Shown: positions 32,641-42,433, numbered from the stretch's first letter. The stretch: DNA of 64,000 bases from Alphaproteobacteria bacterium (GCA_028284045.1 JANQSN010000019.1:1-64000), one strand, 5' to 3'. A program made the numbers and translations. Notes: generated from the letters alone by a model not told the origin.

Positions 32641-33942
32641 TCACGCCGCGCCGAGATCGAAGACCTCGCCCGGAAAACTCTTCTCCAGGCGGATGTCGGC
32701 GGCGCGGGCGTGGCCCTCCATGCCCTCCAGGCGGGAGATCCGCGCCGTGGTCGCGGCAATGTCCCGGGCGCCCTCGGCCGTGGCCTGCTGCCAGGTCACC
32801 GTCTTCATGAACTTGTGGACCGACAGCCCGCCGGTGTAGCGCGCCGCCCCGGAGGTCGGCAGCACATGGTTGGGGCCGGCGCATTTGTCGCCGAACGACA
32901 CCGTCGTCTCCGCACCCAGGAACAGCGAGCCGTACGCACTGAGCCGGCCGCGCCACCAGTCGAGATCGGCGGCCTGGACATGCAGGTGCTCCGGCGCGAT
33001 CTCGTCGGAGACGCGGGCCATCGCCTCGCGGTCGGCGCACAAGATCACCTCCGCACAGTCGCGCCAGGCAGCCGTCGCGCTGGCGGCATTCGCCTCCGGC
33101 AAGGTCGCGATCAGCCGGGGCACCGCGGCGATCACCGCCTCGCCCAACGCCCGGTCGGTGGTGACCAGCCAGACCGGGGAGTTCGCCCCGTGCTCCGCCT
33201 GGCTGACCAGGTCCCAGGCGACGGTGTCCGCCTCGGCCGTTTCATCGGCGATCACCAGGCTGTCGGTCGGCCCGGCCACCATGTCGATGCCGACCCGGCC
33301 GAACAGCAGGCGCTTGGCCTCCGCCACATACTGGTTGCCCGGGCCGACCAGGATGTCGGCACTCGGCAGGCCGAACAGCCCGAACGCCATAGCCGCCACG
33401 CCCTGCACCCCGCCGAGATTGAGCACCGTGTCGGCCCCGCACAGCGTCATGGTGTAGAGGATGGCCGGCGGCACGCCGACGCCCGGCCGCGGCGGCGAGC
33501 AGGCGACGATCCGCCCGACCCCGGCGACCCGCGCCGTCGTGATGGTCATGATCGCCGAGGCGACATGGGCATAGCGCCCACCCGGCACATAGCAGCCGGC
33601 GGTGGCGACCGGAATGTGCTTCTGCCCAGCGCGGAAGCCCGGCACGACCTCGATCTCGCACGCGCTCAGCGTCGCCTTCTGCGCCTCGGCGAAGCGGCGG
33701 ATATTGTCGTGGGCGAAGCGGATGTCGTCCTTCACCCGCTGGGGCAAGGCCGCCTCCGCCGCCGCCTTCGCCGCCGGCCCAACGACGATGTCGCCCTCCC
33801 AGCGGTCGAACTCGGCGGCCAGCCGGCGCACCGTCGCCTCGCCGCCGGCCTCGATCTCCTCCAACAGGGCGCGCACCCGCTGGCTGTCGTCGCGCGCGTC
33901 GGCCTCGGGCGGCCGGGCCGCCCGCTTCAGGTACTCCGTCAT
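32641..33942 (-). CDS. Histidinol dehydrogenase-family enzyme, possibly HpsN-like
   Basis: 433 residues of the HisD fold: AGCYVPGG, GPGNQYVAEAKR, SQAEHG with the zinc Gln/His, APEHLHV with the catalytic Glu-His pair, and GPNHVLPTSG. The start MTEYLKRA and the location outside any his operon fit the HisD-like paralogues that oxidise other diols, such as the sulfopropanediol dehydrogenase HpsN. Neighbouring genes for an ABC importer and a cysteate-lyase-like enzyme make a sulfonate substrate plausible. A true histidine-pathway role cannot be ruled out. Confidence 0.75.
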   Translation of the reverse strand: MTEYLKRAARPPEADARDDSQRVRALLEEIEAGGEATVRRLAAEFDRWEGDIVVGPAAKAAAEAALPQRVKDDIRFAHDNIRRFAEAQKATLSACEIEVVPGFRAGQKHIPVATAGCYVPGGRYAHVASAIMTITTARVAGVGRIVACSPPRPGVGVPPAILYTMTLCGADTVLNLGGVQGVAAMAFGLFGLPSADILVGPGNQYVAEAKRLLFGRVGIDMVAGPTDSLVIADETAEADTVAWDLVSQAEHGANSPVWLVTTDRALGEAVIAAVPRLIATLPEANAASATAAWRDCAEVILCADREAMARVSDEIAPEHLHVQAADLDWWRGRLSAYGSLFLGAETTVSFGDKCAGPNHVLPTSGAARYTGGLSVHKFMKTVTWQQATAEGARDIAATTARISRLEGMEGHARAADIRLEKSFPGEVFDLGAA

Positions 33943-33970
33943 GGCCCTATCCGTCTTCTCGAACGTCGGT

Positions 33971-35560
33971 TTATTTCTTGTGATCGGCGCGCCGGAACGC
34001 CCCCTGGACGATCCGGTCGATGACCATGGCGCACAGCAGGATGGCGACCCCGCCCAGCAGGCCGGGTCCCTTGGCGGCATACTGCAGCGCCTCCAGGATC
34101 ACCTTGCCGAGCCCGCCGCCGCCGATCAGCGAGATGATCACCACCATCGACAGGCACATCAGGATGGTCTGGTTGACCCCGGTCATGATCGACGGCAGGG
34201 CCAGCGGCACCTCGACATCCGTCAACAGCTTCCAGCGCGAGGCGCCGAAGGCGGTCGCCGCCTCCTTGATGCTCTTAGGCACGCCGCGCATGCCCAGCGC
34301 CGTCAGGCGGATCACCGGCGGCATGCCGAAGATGATGGTCGCCAGGATGCCCGGCGGGTTGCCGGTGCCGAAGAAGGCGATGATCGGGATCAGATAGACG
34401 AAGGCCGGCAGCGTCTGCATCAGGTCCAGAACCGGCTCCGCGAAGCGGTAGGCCCGCTGCGACTTGCCGAACCAGATGCCCAGCGGTATGCCGACGATCA
34501 CGCAGATGATCACGGCGGCGCCGACCAGCGCCACCGTCTCCATCGCGATCTCCCAATAGCCGAGGAAGGCGATATAGGCCATCGCCGCGGCGGTGAAGAT
34601 CGCCACCCGCGGCCCGGCCGACCGCCAGGCGACGACGCAGATCACCGTCATCACCACGGGCCAGGGCGCGCCCATCAGCGCCAGCGCCAGCGTATTGAGG
34701 ATCGAGCGCAGCGCACCGACGATGGTGTCGAACCAGCCGGCCCCGCCGGCCGCCGCGGCGTCGATCTGGGTCTCCAGCCAGCGGGCGAGCAGCGTGTAGT
34801 GATCGGGATCGGCCGGGAAGGTCGTCATCTCGATCAGCGGGCTCTCGACCGTGAACTTGTAGATGGTCAAGGGCGCGATCGCCAAGGTGAGCGCGATGCC
34901 GAGCAGCACATTGGTCCGCCGCAGGCCCGACGGCACCCGTTCCGGCGCGATCCGCCAGGCGGAGTACTGCCGCTCATAGACCAGGTTGGCGGTCAGCCCC
35001 TGGACCAGCTTCAAGACCAAGAGCAGGCCGAGGCCGGTCAACAGAATGGCCAGCGCATCGGCGGCGGCGGCATCGGCCGCCTCGCGGCTGCGCTCCGCCG
35101 CGCGCATCAGGTTGTCCGCCATGGTCTCGAAGCGGGCGGGGTCCTCCCCGGCGGCGCGCGCGGCATCGGCATCGGCGAGGAACTGGTTGGCACGGTCCGC
35201 CTGACGGTCCGCCTGGGCCAAGTCGTCGGCGCCGAGGTCGCCCCAGGCGCCGCGGCCGATCTGCACCCAGGCGATGATCTCCAGCAACAGGAAGCCCCAG
35301 AAGAAGCTCCACACCCCGCGCGCCGCCGCCCAGATCGGCCCGAGCAGCGCCGCCGCCCCGTTGAAGGTCAGCGGCACGCCGCCGGCAGCCTCATGGATGC
35401 GGTGAAAGGTCGAGGCGTAGTAGGCGCCGTTGGAGCCGGCGAAGTCGGCGATGGAGGCGTCGAGGGCGCGACGGTCGACCTCGACCTCCGACGCGGCGGC
35501 GACTTGGGGGGCGGCCTCGGCGGGCGGCGCGGTGCCCGCGCCGAGCGGAATGTCGGTCAT
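33971..35560 (-). CDS. ProW-type ABC permease with long N-terminal extension
   Basis: 529 residues, much longer than typical ProW (~350). The C-terminal ~280 hold the permease core: DLMQTLPAFVYLIP, KLLTDVEVPLALPSIMTG and ISLIGGGGLGKVILEAL. The N-terminal ~250 add membrane segments (FFWGFLLLEIIAWV; ALAILLTGLGLLLVLKL) around a charged Ala-rich helix (DRQADRANQFLADADAA). Comparable extensions occur in some betaine-type transporters. The start overlaps the ATP-binding gene stop by four bases. Confidence 0.85.
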   Translation of the reverse strand: MTDIPLGAGTAPPAEAAPQVAAASEVEVDRRALDASIADFAGSNGAYYASTFHRIHEAAGGVPLTFNGAAALLGPIWAAARGVWSFFWGFLLLEIIAWVQIGRGAWGDLGADDLAQADRQADRANQFLADADAARAAGEDPARFETMADNLMRAAERSREAADAAAADALAILLTGLGLLLVLKLVQGLTANLVYERQYSAWRIAPERVPSGLRRTNVLLGIALTLAIAPLTIYKFTVESPLIEMTTFPADPDHYTLLARWLETQIDAAAAGGAGWFDTIVGALRSILNTLALALMGAPWPVVMTVICVVAWRSAGPRVAIFTAAAMAYIAFLGYWEIAMETVALVGAAVIICVIVGIPLGIWFGKSQRAYRFAEPVLDLMQTLPAFVYLIPIIAFFGTGNPPGILATIIFGMPPVIRLTALGMRGVPKSIKEAATAFGASRWKLLTDVEVPLALPSIMTGVNQTILMCLSMVVIISLIGGGGLGKVILEALQYAAKGPGLLGGVAILLCAMVIDRIVQGAFRRADHKK

Positions 35561-36591
35561 GCCCGGCCTCCTTGAATGCCGCGCAGCAGCGTGGCCTTGG
35601 TGACGATGCCGACCGGTGCGCCGCCGTCGGTGATGATGACCGGCTCTTCGGAACCCACCGAGAGATCGATCAGATGGTCGAGATCGGCACTTTCATCGGC
35701 GCGCGGGCCGCCGTTCAGCGGGCCGGGATGGCTCTCGATCGGCTCCATGATGGTGTGTGCGCGCACCAACTTCAGCCGCGAGATGCCCTGCACGAACTCC
35801 CGCACATAGTCGTCGGCGGGGTTGGTGACGATCTCTTCCGCCGTGCCGATCTGGACGATCACGCCGTCCTTCATGATGGCGATGCGGTGGCCGATGCGGA
35901 TCGCCTCGTCGAGGTCGTGGGTGATGAACAGCGTGGTCTTGCCCAGCCGCTCCACCAGCGCCTTGAACTGGTCCTGCAACTGCAGGCGGATCAGCGGATC
36001 GAGCGCGGAGAACGGCTCGTCCATCAGCAGCACCTCCGGGTCGGAGGCGAGCGCGCGGGCGATGCCGACGCGCTGCTGCATGCCGCCGGACAGCTCGTCG
36101 GGCAGCCGGTCCTCGAACCCTTCGAGATTGACCAGCTTCAGCGTGTGGTCGGAGACCGCCCAGCGCCGCGACTTCGGCACGCCGCGAACCTCCAGCGGAT
36201 AGGCGACGTTGTCGCGCACCGAACGGTGCGGCATCAGCGCCATGTGCTGGAACACCATGCCGATATGGCGGGCCCGCACCTCGCGCAACGCCGCCGGCGA
36301 CAGTGCGCCCAGGTCGCGGCCCAGCACGTCGATACGGCCCGTCGTCGGCTCGATCAGCCGGTTGATGTGGCGCACCAGCGTCGACTTGCCGGACCCGGAC
36401 AGGCCCATGATGCAGAAGGTCTCGCCGCGCGCGACCTCGAAGCTGGCGTCCTGAACGCCGACGACGCAGCCGTAACGCTCCAGCGCCTCGGCCTTGCTGA
36501 GGCCGTCCGACTGAATGGCGGACATCGCCTCCTGGGCGCGTCCGCCGAATACCTTCCAGACACCCGACAGCTTGACGGCCGGCTCGCTCAT
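35557..36591 (-). CDS. ProV-type ABC ATP-binding protein
   Basis: 344 residues. Walker A GLSGSGKSTL, signature LSGGMQQRVGIARAL, Walker B VLLMDEPFSALDPL and switch His in FITHDLDEA are all intact. An N-terminal insertion (GLSKAEALERYG) precedes VVGVQDASFEV, as in ProV. The C-terminal CBS-like part is short (EEPVIITDGGAPVGIVTKA). It drives the 529-residue permease. 192 bases separate it from the binding-protein gene upstream. Confidence 0.92.
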   Translation of the reverse strand: MSEPAVKLSGVWKVFGGRAQEAMSAIQSDGLSKAEALERYGCVVGVQDASFEVARGETFCIMGLSGSGKSTLVRHINRLIEPTTGRIDVLGRDLGALSPAALREVRARHIGMVFQHMALMPHRSVRDNVAYPLEVRGVPKSRRWAVSDHTLKLVNLEGFEDRLPDELSGGMQQRVGIARALASDPEVLLMDEPFSALDPLIRLQLQDQFKALVERLGKTTLFITHDLDEAIRIGHRIAIMKDGVIVQIGTAEEIVTNPADDYVREFVQGISRLKLVRAHTIMEPIESHPGPLNGGPRADESADLDHLIDLSVGSEEPVIITDGGAPVGIVTKATLLRGIQGGRA

Positions 36592-36783
36592 GGCGATGGC
36601 CCTCCTCTATGGGGCGGCCGCCGGCACGACAAACGGCCGGCGGCCCCCGGGCAGGGCGCTACCCGTCCGGCGGTCCGCGCTCCGCGGCCCACCGACCCTC
36701 AGGCAACGCCCTCGGCCAAACGATGGAGAGGAAAGGGGTTCGGCCGGCCGCCAGCGCCGCCAGCCGGACCCTTGCACCCATCG

Positions 36784-37740
36784 TCACTGGGTCAGCCAGT
36801 CGATCACCATGTCCTGGTTCGCGTCGACCCAGGTGCGGGCGTAGTCGGCCGGATCGGTGCCCTCGATCACCAGCTCGTAGCCCATGTCGCTGAGCATCTC
36901 GCCTTCCATCGCGTAGTTCTGGAAGAGCGCGGCGACCTCCGGGAAGTCGGACTCCAGCGACTTGGCGTAGTGCAGGTGCAAGGTCGCCCCGTTCCACGCG
37001 GTCGACGCCTCCGACATTTCGAGCCAGGCCGGGTCATCGGTCGGCTGGACGATGGTCCAGGTGTCGGGGTCGTGCGCCGGCTCCTCCAGCACGACCAGGT
37101 CGTGCACGACGAAGATGTAGTGTGGGGAGTAGCAGAAGCCGATCCACGGCTCGCCCGCCTCCACGGCGTTGTCGAGGTTGGCGTACGCGATGGTCTCGTC
37201 GTACTCCTCGATGTCGAGGGTCTCCTCATAGCCGTACGACCGGGCGCGGATGCGCTCGATGATCGTCGAGGCCCAGCCCGGCGCGCCGATCCACAGCTCG
37301 CCGCGGCCGTCGCCATTGGCGTCGAAGATCGCCGCCTTCTCCGGATCGGTCAGGTCGGTGATGGAGGTGACGCCCATCTCCTCGGCGACGTAGCGGGGCA
37401 CGCACATGCCCTGCTCGGCCCGCACGCCGTTCATGTTCTGCACGACGGTGCCGTTATCGTTCACATAGGTGTCGTGAAGGTTCTGCTGGTTGGGCAGCCA
37501 GACTTCCGGATGGGCATGCATCGAGCCCTTGTCCATCGCCTCGAAGACGATCGGATTGGTGCCGTTCTGCAGTTCCACGTCGAGGCCGAGATTCTCCTCG
37601 ATCACCAGCTCCAGGATATGGGCGGTGGCGTTCACCGACGGCCAGTTGGGCACGCCGATGACGATATCGGCGGCCGAGGCGGCCCCGGTGACGGTCAGAC
37701 TGGCGCCGGCCAGCGCGAGCACTGAAGTCGTTCTGTTCAC
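36784..37740 (-). CDS. Periplasmic binding protein of the glycine-betaine type
   Basis: 318 residues with a signal peptide ending at ASAA (~24). The OpuAC-type fold is shown by IVIGVPNWPSVNATAHIL, FEAMDKGSMHAHPEVWLPNQ and WIGAPGWAS. Several Trp and Tyr residues could form an aromatic cage for a cationic or zwitterionic ligand. The ligand is unknown: it lacks the four-residue ChoX box. Divergence from the choline binder nearby suggests a second substrate, perhaps a betaine, DMSP or a sulfonate. Confidence 0.85.
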   Translation of the reverse strand: MNRTTSVLALAGASLTVTGAASAADIVIGVPNWPSVNATAHILELVIEENLGLDVELQNGTNPIVFEAMDKGSMHAHPEVWLPNQQNLHDTYVNDNGTVVQNMNGVRAEQGMCVPRYVAEEMGVTSITDLTDPEKAAIFDANGDGRGELWIGAPGWASTIIERIRARSYGYEETLDIEEYDETIAYANLDNAVEAGEPWIGFCYSPHYIFVVHDLVVLEEPAHDPDTWTIVQPTDDPAWLEMSEASTAWNGATLHLHYAKSLESDFPEVAALFQNYAMEGEMLSDMGYELVIEGTDPADYARTWVDANQDMVIDWLTQ

Positions 37741-37791
37741 GGCTGGATACTCCCTGTTTGGATCCGTGTCCGGGTGTTTATTGGCACAAAG

Positions 37792-38511
37792 TCACGCCGC
37801 GCCCGGCACCTCCGCGGCGAAAGGGTGGGACGTACGGGCCGCATCGACGATCGCCGCGGCCAGCACATCCATTGCATCGAGGATCGGGATCTCCGCCGGC
37901 AGCGCATCGGCGATCACCGACAGCTCCGTACAGGCGATCAACAGAAGGTCGGCACCGTCGCGATGCAGCGCGTCGGCGACCTCGGCCAGCGTCTGCCGGG
38001 CGGCAGCATCGGCCGCGCCGGCCTTGACCGCGCGGATCACGCCCATGACGTCGTCCTGGCGGGCCGGAAAAGCGACCTCGACCCCCAGCGGGCGGAAGGC
38101 CGCGTCGTAGAGCCCGGTCAACCGCACGGCGGTGGAGGCCAGCATGCCGACCCGGCGAAGACCCGGGCGGGTCGCAGCGGCCTGTCGGGCGGTCAGCGTC
38201 ACCATGTCCAAAACCGGTACGGTGCCCGCCGCCGCGCGGATCTCCGCCAGATAGGCATGCGCCGTGTTGCACGGCATCGCCAGCGCGGTCGCCCCCATGG
38301 CGACCAGCCGCCGGGTCATCGCGGCCAGGGTCGGCGCCGGGCTTTCGCCGGTGCCCTCGATCAGCGCGGCGATGCGCGATGGCACTTGCGGATTGTTGTC
38401 GACCATCAGATGCACATGGTCGGCGTCGTCCTGGGCCGGCGTCGCGGCGACGACGCGGCGCATCAGGTCGATGGTCGCGTCCGGCCCCATGCCGCCGAGG
38501 ATGCCGATCAC
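37792..38511 (-). CDS. Aspartate/glutamate racemase-family protein
   Basis: 239 residues. Both catalytic cysteines are present: Cys81 in MPCNTAH and Cys194 in ACTELS. The N-terminus GILGGMGPDATIDLMRR is standard for the family. It would interconvert an amino acid's D and L forms; substrate unknown, but a cysteate or aspartate-like acid fits the neighbours. GTG start, overlapping the aminotransferase stop by four bases (GTGA), so the two are coupled. Confidence 0.85.
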   Translation of the reverse strand: MIGILGGMGPDATIDLMRRVVAATPAQDDADHVHLMVDNNPQVPSRIAALIEGTGESPAPTLAAMTRRLVAMGATALAMPCNTAHAYLAEIRAAAGTVPVLDMVTLTARQAAATRPGLRRVGMLASTAVRLTGLYDAAFRPLGVEVAFPARQDDVMGVIRAVKAGAADAAARQTLAEVADALHRDGADLLLIACTELSVIADALPAEIPILDAMDVLAAAIVDAARTSHPFAAEVPGAA

Positions 38512-39800
38512 CCGCCGGCTCCGTCGACCGTGCGCGCCGACGGCGCGTCCCCGAGGGTGCGGTCATTGGCCGGCTGCGCCGCCAGGATCTCCGCCAACGA
38601 CCGCGCGATGATCTGCGCGATGGTGCGGCAGTCCTCGACGCTGAAGGTCAGGGGCAGGCGCATGTCGAACAGCCCCGCGAGGATCCGGTCGGTCGCCGGC
38701 AGCGGCTGGCTTCCGAGATAGCGCCAATGGTCGTGCCGGCTGGTGTAGCCGGCGGGCGCGGCGGCACCGAACCATTTCAGCTCGACCCCGCGCCGCCGGC
38801 AGCGCGCCAGCAGCGCTTGCGCGTCCGCCGGGTCGAGACCCTCGCATAGGAATTGAATGGAACTGCCGACGAAACGCTCCGCCGCCGGACGGTGCGGCAG
38901 GCGCAAGCCCGGCACGCCGTCGAGCGTCTCCGTCACCGCCCGGTAGCGGGCGTTCCAGCGCTCCGCATTGATCGCCAGTTGGGCGAGCTGCGGGCGCAGG
39001 ATGGCGGCGCGCAGGTCGTCCATGCGCCCGCTCATATTGGCGGTGTCCAGCGAGACGTCGCCATAGGCCACGGGCGCCGGCCCGGCGAGATGGCGGTCGT
39101 GGAACATGTAGGATCCCGACAGCACCACGGCGCGGGCCATCAGGTCGCCATCGTCGGTGGTCAGCAAGCCGCCTTCGCCGGAGTTGATGTGCTTGTAGGT
39201 CTGGGTGCTGAAGCACGCGGCCACACCGAAGCTGCCGCTGGGGCGATGGTTCCAGGCCGCCCCCATGGTGTGGGCGCAGTCCTCGATCAGGGCGACGCCG
39301 TGATGGGCCAAGAGCCGGCCCAGCCGGTCCATATCGGTGATGTGCCCGCGCATGTGCGACAACAGCAGCAGGCGGGCGCCCGTGTCGGCGATCTTGGCGT
39401 CGAGATCGTCGAGGTCGATGGTCAGCTCCGGACCGGTCTCCACCAGGACCGGCCGGCCGCCGACGGCGGCGATCGCCCCCGGCACCGGCGACAGGGTGAA
39501 GGCGTTGGTCAGCACCGGATCGCCCGATGCGACCCCATGGGCGCGCAACGCCAACTGCATGGCATAGCCGCCCGACGCGCAGGCCAGGCAGTAGCGCACG
39601 CCCAACAGGTCGGCGAATTCCCGCTCCAGCAACGCCGTCTCCGACACCTCGTCGGCGACGGTGTTGTAGCGGTGCAGGCGTCCCGACCGCATGACCGCCA
39701 CCGCCCGCTCGATCGCCGCCTCCGGAATCGGCTCCTGCTGCGTGAAGCTGCCGGAGAACACCGGATCGGCGGGCGTCGGCTCGGTCATGGTATCGCTCAC
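38508..39800 (-). CDS. DegT/DnrJ/EryC1-type PLP aminotransferase
   Basis: 430 residues. Typical motifs: [25 protein letters not shown] with the Asp that holds the PLP pyridine, and [15 protein letters not shown] with the PLP lysine. Members usually act on keto-sugars, but some work on small keto acids or amino acids; here no sugar genes are near. GTG at 39800 overlaps the previous stop (GTGA); the next start, ATG 39788, is also possible. Its place between a racemase and a PLP lyase points to amino-acid chemistry. Confidence 0.8.
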   Translation of the reverse strand: MSDTMTEPTPADPVFSGSFTQQEPIPEAAIERAVAVMRSGRLHRYNTVADEVSETALLEREFADLLGVRYCLACASGGYAMQLALRAHGVASGDPVLTNAFTLSPVPGAIAAVGGRPVLVETGPELTIDLDDLDAKIADTGARLLLLSHMRGHITDMDRLGRLLAHHGVALIEDCAHTMGAAWNHRPSGSFGVAACFSTQTYKHINSGEGGLLTTDDGDLMARAVVLSGSYMFHDRHLAGPAPVAYGDVSLDTANMSGRMDDLRAAILRPQLAQLAINAERWNARYRAVTETLDGVPGLRLPHRPAAERFVGSSIQFLCEGLDPADAQALLARCRRRGVELKWFGAAAPAGYTSRHDHWRYLGSQPLPATDRILAGLFDMRLPLTFSVEDCRTIAQIIARSLAEILAAQPANDRTLGDAPSARTVDGAGG

Positions 39801-40816
39801 GCCGCCTGGGCCCGGTGCTCGGCCTCGAAGGCCGCCAGATAGCCGAACAGGCCGGCGGACCCGCCGGTATGCAGGAAGACCACGCGCTGGCCCTTGGCGA
39901 ACTGCCCCTTGCGGATCAGGTCGATCAGGCCCGCGGCCCCCTTGCCCGAATAGACCGGGTCGAGAAGGATGCCTTCGGTCTGGGCGAACATGCGGATCGC
40001 CTCGAAGGTACTGGGGGCGGGCAGGCCGTAGCCTTCGCCGACATAGTCGCAATTGGCGACCACGTCGTCGGGCGCGACCAGGCCGGGCACGCCCAGCTTC
40101 TCCGCCGTCGCGGCCGCCAGGCGGAACACGTTCTCTTCCTGCTTGGCGCGCGGCACGCGTACGCCGATGCCGAGCAGCGGCACCTGGGCGTTGATGCCCT
40201 TCAGCCCGGTCACCAGCCCGGCCTGGGTGCCGGCGCTGCCGGTAGCGTGCACCAGATGGTCGATGCGCAGGCCCATGGTGTCGGCCTGGGTGATCAGCTC
40301 GATGGCGCAGTTGACATAGCCCAGCGCACCGGTCGGGTTCGATCCGCCGCCGGGGATCAGATAGACCTTACGGCCGGCGGCCGACAGCCGCTCGCCCAAG
40401 GCGGCCAGCTCCGCGTTCATGTCGGCGCCGCCGGGCCGCGTCTCCGTCACCGCCCCATGCACATGGTCCAAGAGGACGTTGCCGTTGCGGGTGTAGTCGG
40501 GATCGTTGGAGCCGATCCGGTCCTCCAGCAGGATGTGGCAATCCATGCCCAGCCGCGCCGCCGCCGCTGCGGTCTGGCGGGCGTGGTTGGACTGGGTGGC
40601 GCCATGGGTGATGACGATGTCGGCGGCCTGGTCGACCGCCTCGGCCATCAGGAATTCCAGCTTGCGGGTCTTGTTGCCGCCGGTCGACAGACCGGTGCAA
40701 TCGTCGCGCTTGATCCAGATTTCCGGTCCGCCGAGCGCCGCGGACAGCCGCTCCAACGGTTCCAGCGGGGTCGGCAGGTGCCCCAGACGCAGGCGGGGAA
40801 AACGCGCAAGATGCAT
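39797..40816 (-). CDS. cuyA: PLP-dependent lyase, L-cysteate sulfo-lyase (CuyA)-like
   Basis: 339 residues of the D-cysteine desulfhydrase/ACC deaminase family. The PLP lysine is Lys49 in [11 protein letters not shown]. Sequence such as [36 protein letters not shown] and [10 protein letters not shown] matches CuyA as I recall it better than D-cysteine desulfhydrase DcyD (which has TPMAMGGNK). CuyA turns L-cysteate into pyruvate, ammonia and sulfite. First gene of the run, divergent from a LysR gene. D-cysteine desulfhydrase remains the alternative. Confidence 0.75.
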   Translation of the reverse strand: MHLARFPRLRLGHLPTPLEPLERLSAALGGPEIWIKRDDCTGLSTGGNKTRKLEFLMAEAVDQAADIVITHGATQSNHARQTAAAAARLGMDCHILLEDRIGSNDPDYTRNGNVLLDHVHGAVTETRPGGADMNAELAALGERLSAAGRKVYLIPGGGSNPTGALGYVNCAIELITQADTMGLRIDHLVHATGSAGTQAGLVTGLKGINAQVPLLGIGVRVPRAKQEENVFRLAAATAEKLGVPGLVAPDDVVANCDYVGEGYGLPAPSTFEAIRMFAQTEGILLDPVYSGKGAAGLIDLIRKGQFAKGQRVVFLHTGGSAGLFGYLAAFEAEHRAQAA

Positions 40817-40910
40817 AATTCTTCCTCGGCTTCGCAAACCGGCTCATTGGAGACCGGCTTGGAGGCTAGGGCGATACAATCCTATACTTCAACTGCGAAT
40901 TTATGATCCT

Positions 40911-40931
40911 ATTATGCAGAATCTGCATAAT
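40911..40931. promoter_or_regulatory. LysR-type operator, 21-bp palindrome
   Basis: Perfect arms ATTATGCAGA and TCTGCATAAT around a single A. It lies 11 bases before the LysR start and 95 bases before the divergent lyase gene, the usual place for a LysR recognition site that controls both. Confidence 0.75.
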
Positions 40932-40942
40932 GTGGGGCAACG

Positions 40943-41866
40943 ATGCGTCTGGAGTGGCTGGAGGACATCCTCGCCGTCATCGAAACCGGCTCCTTCAACA
41001 GCGCCGCGGAGCGCCGCTATCTGACCCAGCCGGCGTTCTCCCGGCGGCTGCGCGCGATCGAGGCCTATGTCGGCGTCGAGCTGTTCGACCGGTCGCGCAA
41101 ACCCGCCCAGCTCAAGCCGGAGCTGATCGGCCAACACGACCGCATGCGCGAGCTGGCCGACGGTCTGAGCGAGCTGCTGGACGAGCTGCGCCAGCGCGAC
41201 CGCGCCACCCGCAACCGCATCGTCATCGCCAGCCAGCACGCCATCACCACATCGACCGCGCCGGCCATCGTCGACCGTCTGTCGTCCGACAATCTTCAGA
41301 TCCGCCTGCGTTCGGCCAATCGCGACGAGTGCTTCGCCCATCTGATCACCAAGCGGGCGGACCTGACGCTGGTCTACAGCATCGCCGAAGAAGGCACGCT
41401 GCCGCACGAGGAGTTCCTCGACCGCCGGGTCGTCGGGGCGGAGCGGCTGGTGCCGGTGTTCGCCACGGCCGCGCTGGACCGGCTGAACGAGACCTACGCC
41501 CGGGGCAGCCTGCCGGTGGTCGCCTACCCACGGGACGTCTTCCTCGGCGCCCTGCAGTCCCAGCACCTGTTTCCCCGCCTGCGCGGCGCCGTCGCCCTGC
41601 AGGCCAAGGTGGAAACCGCCCTGACCCTGGCTGCCCTGCAATTCGCCCGCAACGGCTTCGGCGTCGCCTGGGTGCCGGCCTCGCTGGCCGCCGACGACGT
41701 GGCGCGCGGCACGTTGACGGAACTCGGCGGCACCCTGCCCGTGCAGAGCCTGACCATCGTCGCGCTGCGCCAGCGCGGCCGGCAGTCCCCGGCGATCGAG
41801 CGGGTGTGGCGGCTGATCGAGGCCGGCCTCGGCCCGATCGTCGACCCGGGCGCCCAGACCGCCTGA
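40943..41866 (+). CDS. LysR-family regulator
   Basis: 307 residues. The N-terminal HTH (LEDILAVIETGSFNSAAERRYLTQPAFSRRLRAIE in pieces) has the standard LysR spacing; the effector domain follows with IASQHAITTSTAPAIVDRL. It reads away from the lyase/aminotransferase/racemase run and likely activates it when the substrate is present. A perfect palindrome lies just upstream. Confidence 0.9.
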   Translation: MRLEWLEDILAVIETGSFNSAAERRYLTQPAFSRRLRAIEAYVGVELFDRSRKPAQLKPELIGQHDRMRELADGLSELLDELRQRDRATRNRIVIASQHAITTSTAPAIVDRLSSDNLQIRLRSANRDECFAHLITKRADLTLVYSIAEEGTLPHEEFLDRRVVGAERLVPVFATAALDRLNETYARGSLPVVAYPRDVFLGALQSQHLFPRLRGAVALQAKVETALTLAALQFARNGFGVAWVPASLAADDVARGTLTELGGTLPVQSLTIVALRQRGRQSPAIERVWRLIEAGLGPIVDPGAQTA

Positions 41867-41897
41867 GGGCGGACTGAGAGCGTGCCGATCCGGCGGC

Positions 41898-42119
41898 CTA
41901 TTTGCCGATGGCCTTGGCGCCGTCGGCCGGGGCGGCCGGCGGCGGGCGCACCGCGCCGATGATCTCGGGGCCCTGTCCGGTACGCTCCGCCTCGCTGCCC
42001 TGCAGCAGGTGCAGGCCGGCACGGATGACCTCACCGACGTTGCGATAACGACCGGTGTCGACAAGGTCCTGGATCAGGCTTTCCTGGGCTTCTGACAGAA
42101 CGATGTTGCGCGTCGGCAT
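41898..42119 (-). CDS. ParD-like antitoxin without a partner
   Basis: 73 residues. The ribbon-helix-helix part (MPTRNIVLSEAQESLIQDLVD, then RYRNVGEVIRAGLHLL) is ParD-like. The C-terminus, which normally binds ParE, is replaced by a Pro/Ala-rich tail (AVRPPPAAPADGAKAIGK). No ParE gene follows; the next gene on that side converges (LysR). It is an orphan, perhaps a relic or a stand-alone regulator. Confidence 0.7.
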   Translation of the reverse strand: MPTRNIVLSEAQESLIQDLVDTGRYRNVGEVIRAGLHLLQGSEAERTGQGPEIIGAVRPPPAAPADGAKAIGK

Positions 42120-42433
42120 GACGACGGTCCTGAAGTGCGGAAGCTCTATGCTGCACTGCACCCTATACGCCGCGACGCACCGATCGGTCGAGAGGGGTTT
42201 TTGTCGGATATCGACGGCGGCGCCAGCCGACCGCCCATCGTTTCAGCACGCCGGCGATGGCCCGCCGAAGGCCTCTTCAACCGCGCAGCTTGGTGGCGAC
42301 GGCCGATCCGCCTGATGCGTTTGACCGGCCGATAGGATGCTCGCCTCAGGATCGATGCCGGGCGCGGAGATGACCCACACCGGCTGTCGACCGTCCGCCG
42401 GACCACGCGCCGGCCAGCGGCAATTGGCGCGGT
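42120..42433. other. Intergenic stretch with no supported gene
   Basis: 314 bases between the ParD-like start and the end of the DUF188 gene. Short open frames exist on both strands but none has a family look or a good ribosome site. It includes the ParD-like promoter. Confidence 0.5.

Noticed and set aside
33943-34080. Upstream extension of the HisD-family gene to 34080
   Set aside because: The extra residues are read through the end of the permease gene and do not resemble the family N-terminus; ATG at 33942 fits.
42135-42335. Open frame of 66 codons between the ParD-like and DUF188 genes
   Set aside because: Arg/Ala-rich reading typical of chance frames in GC-rich DNA; no ribosome site.
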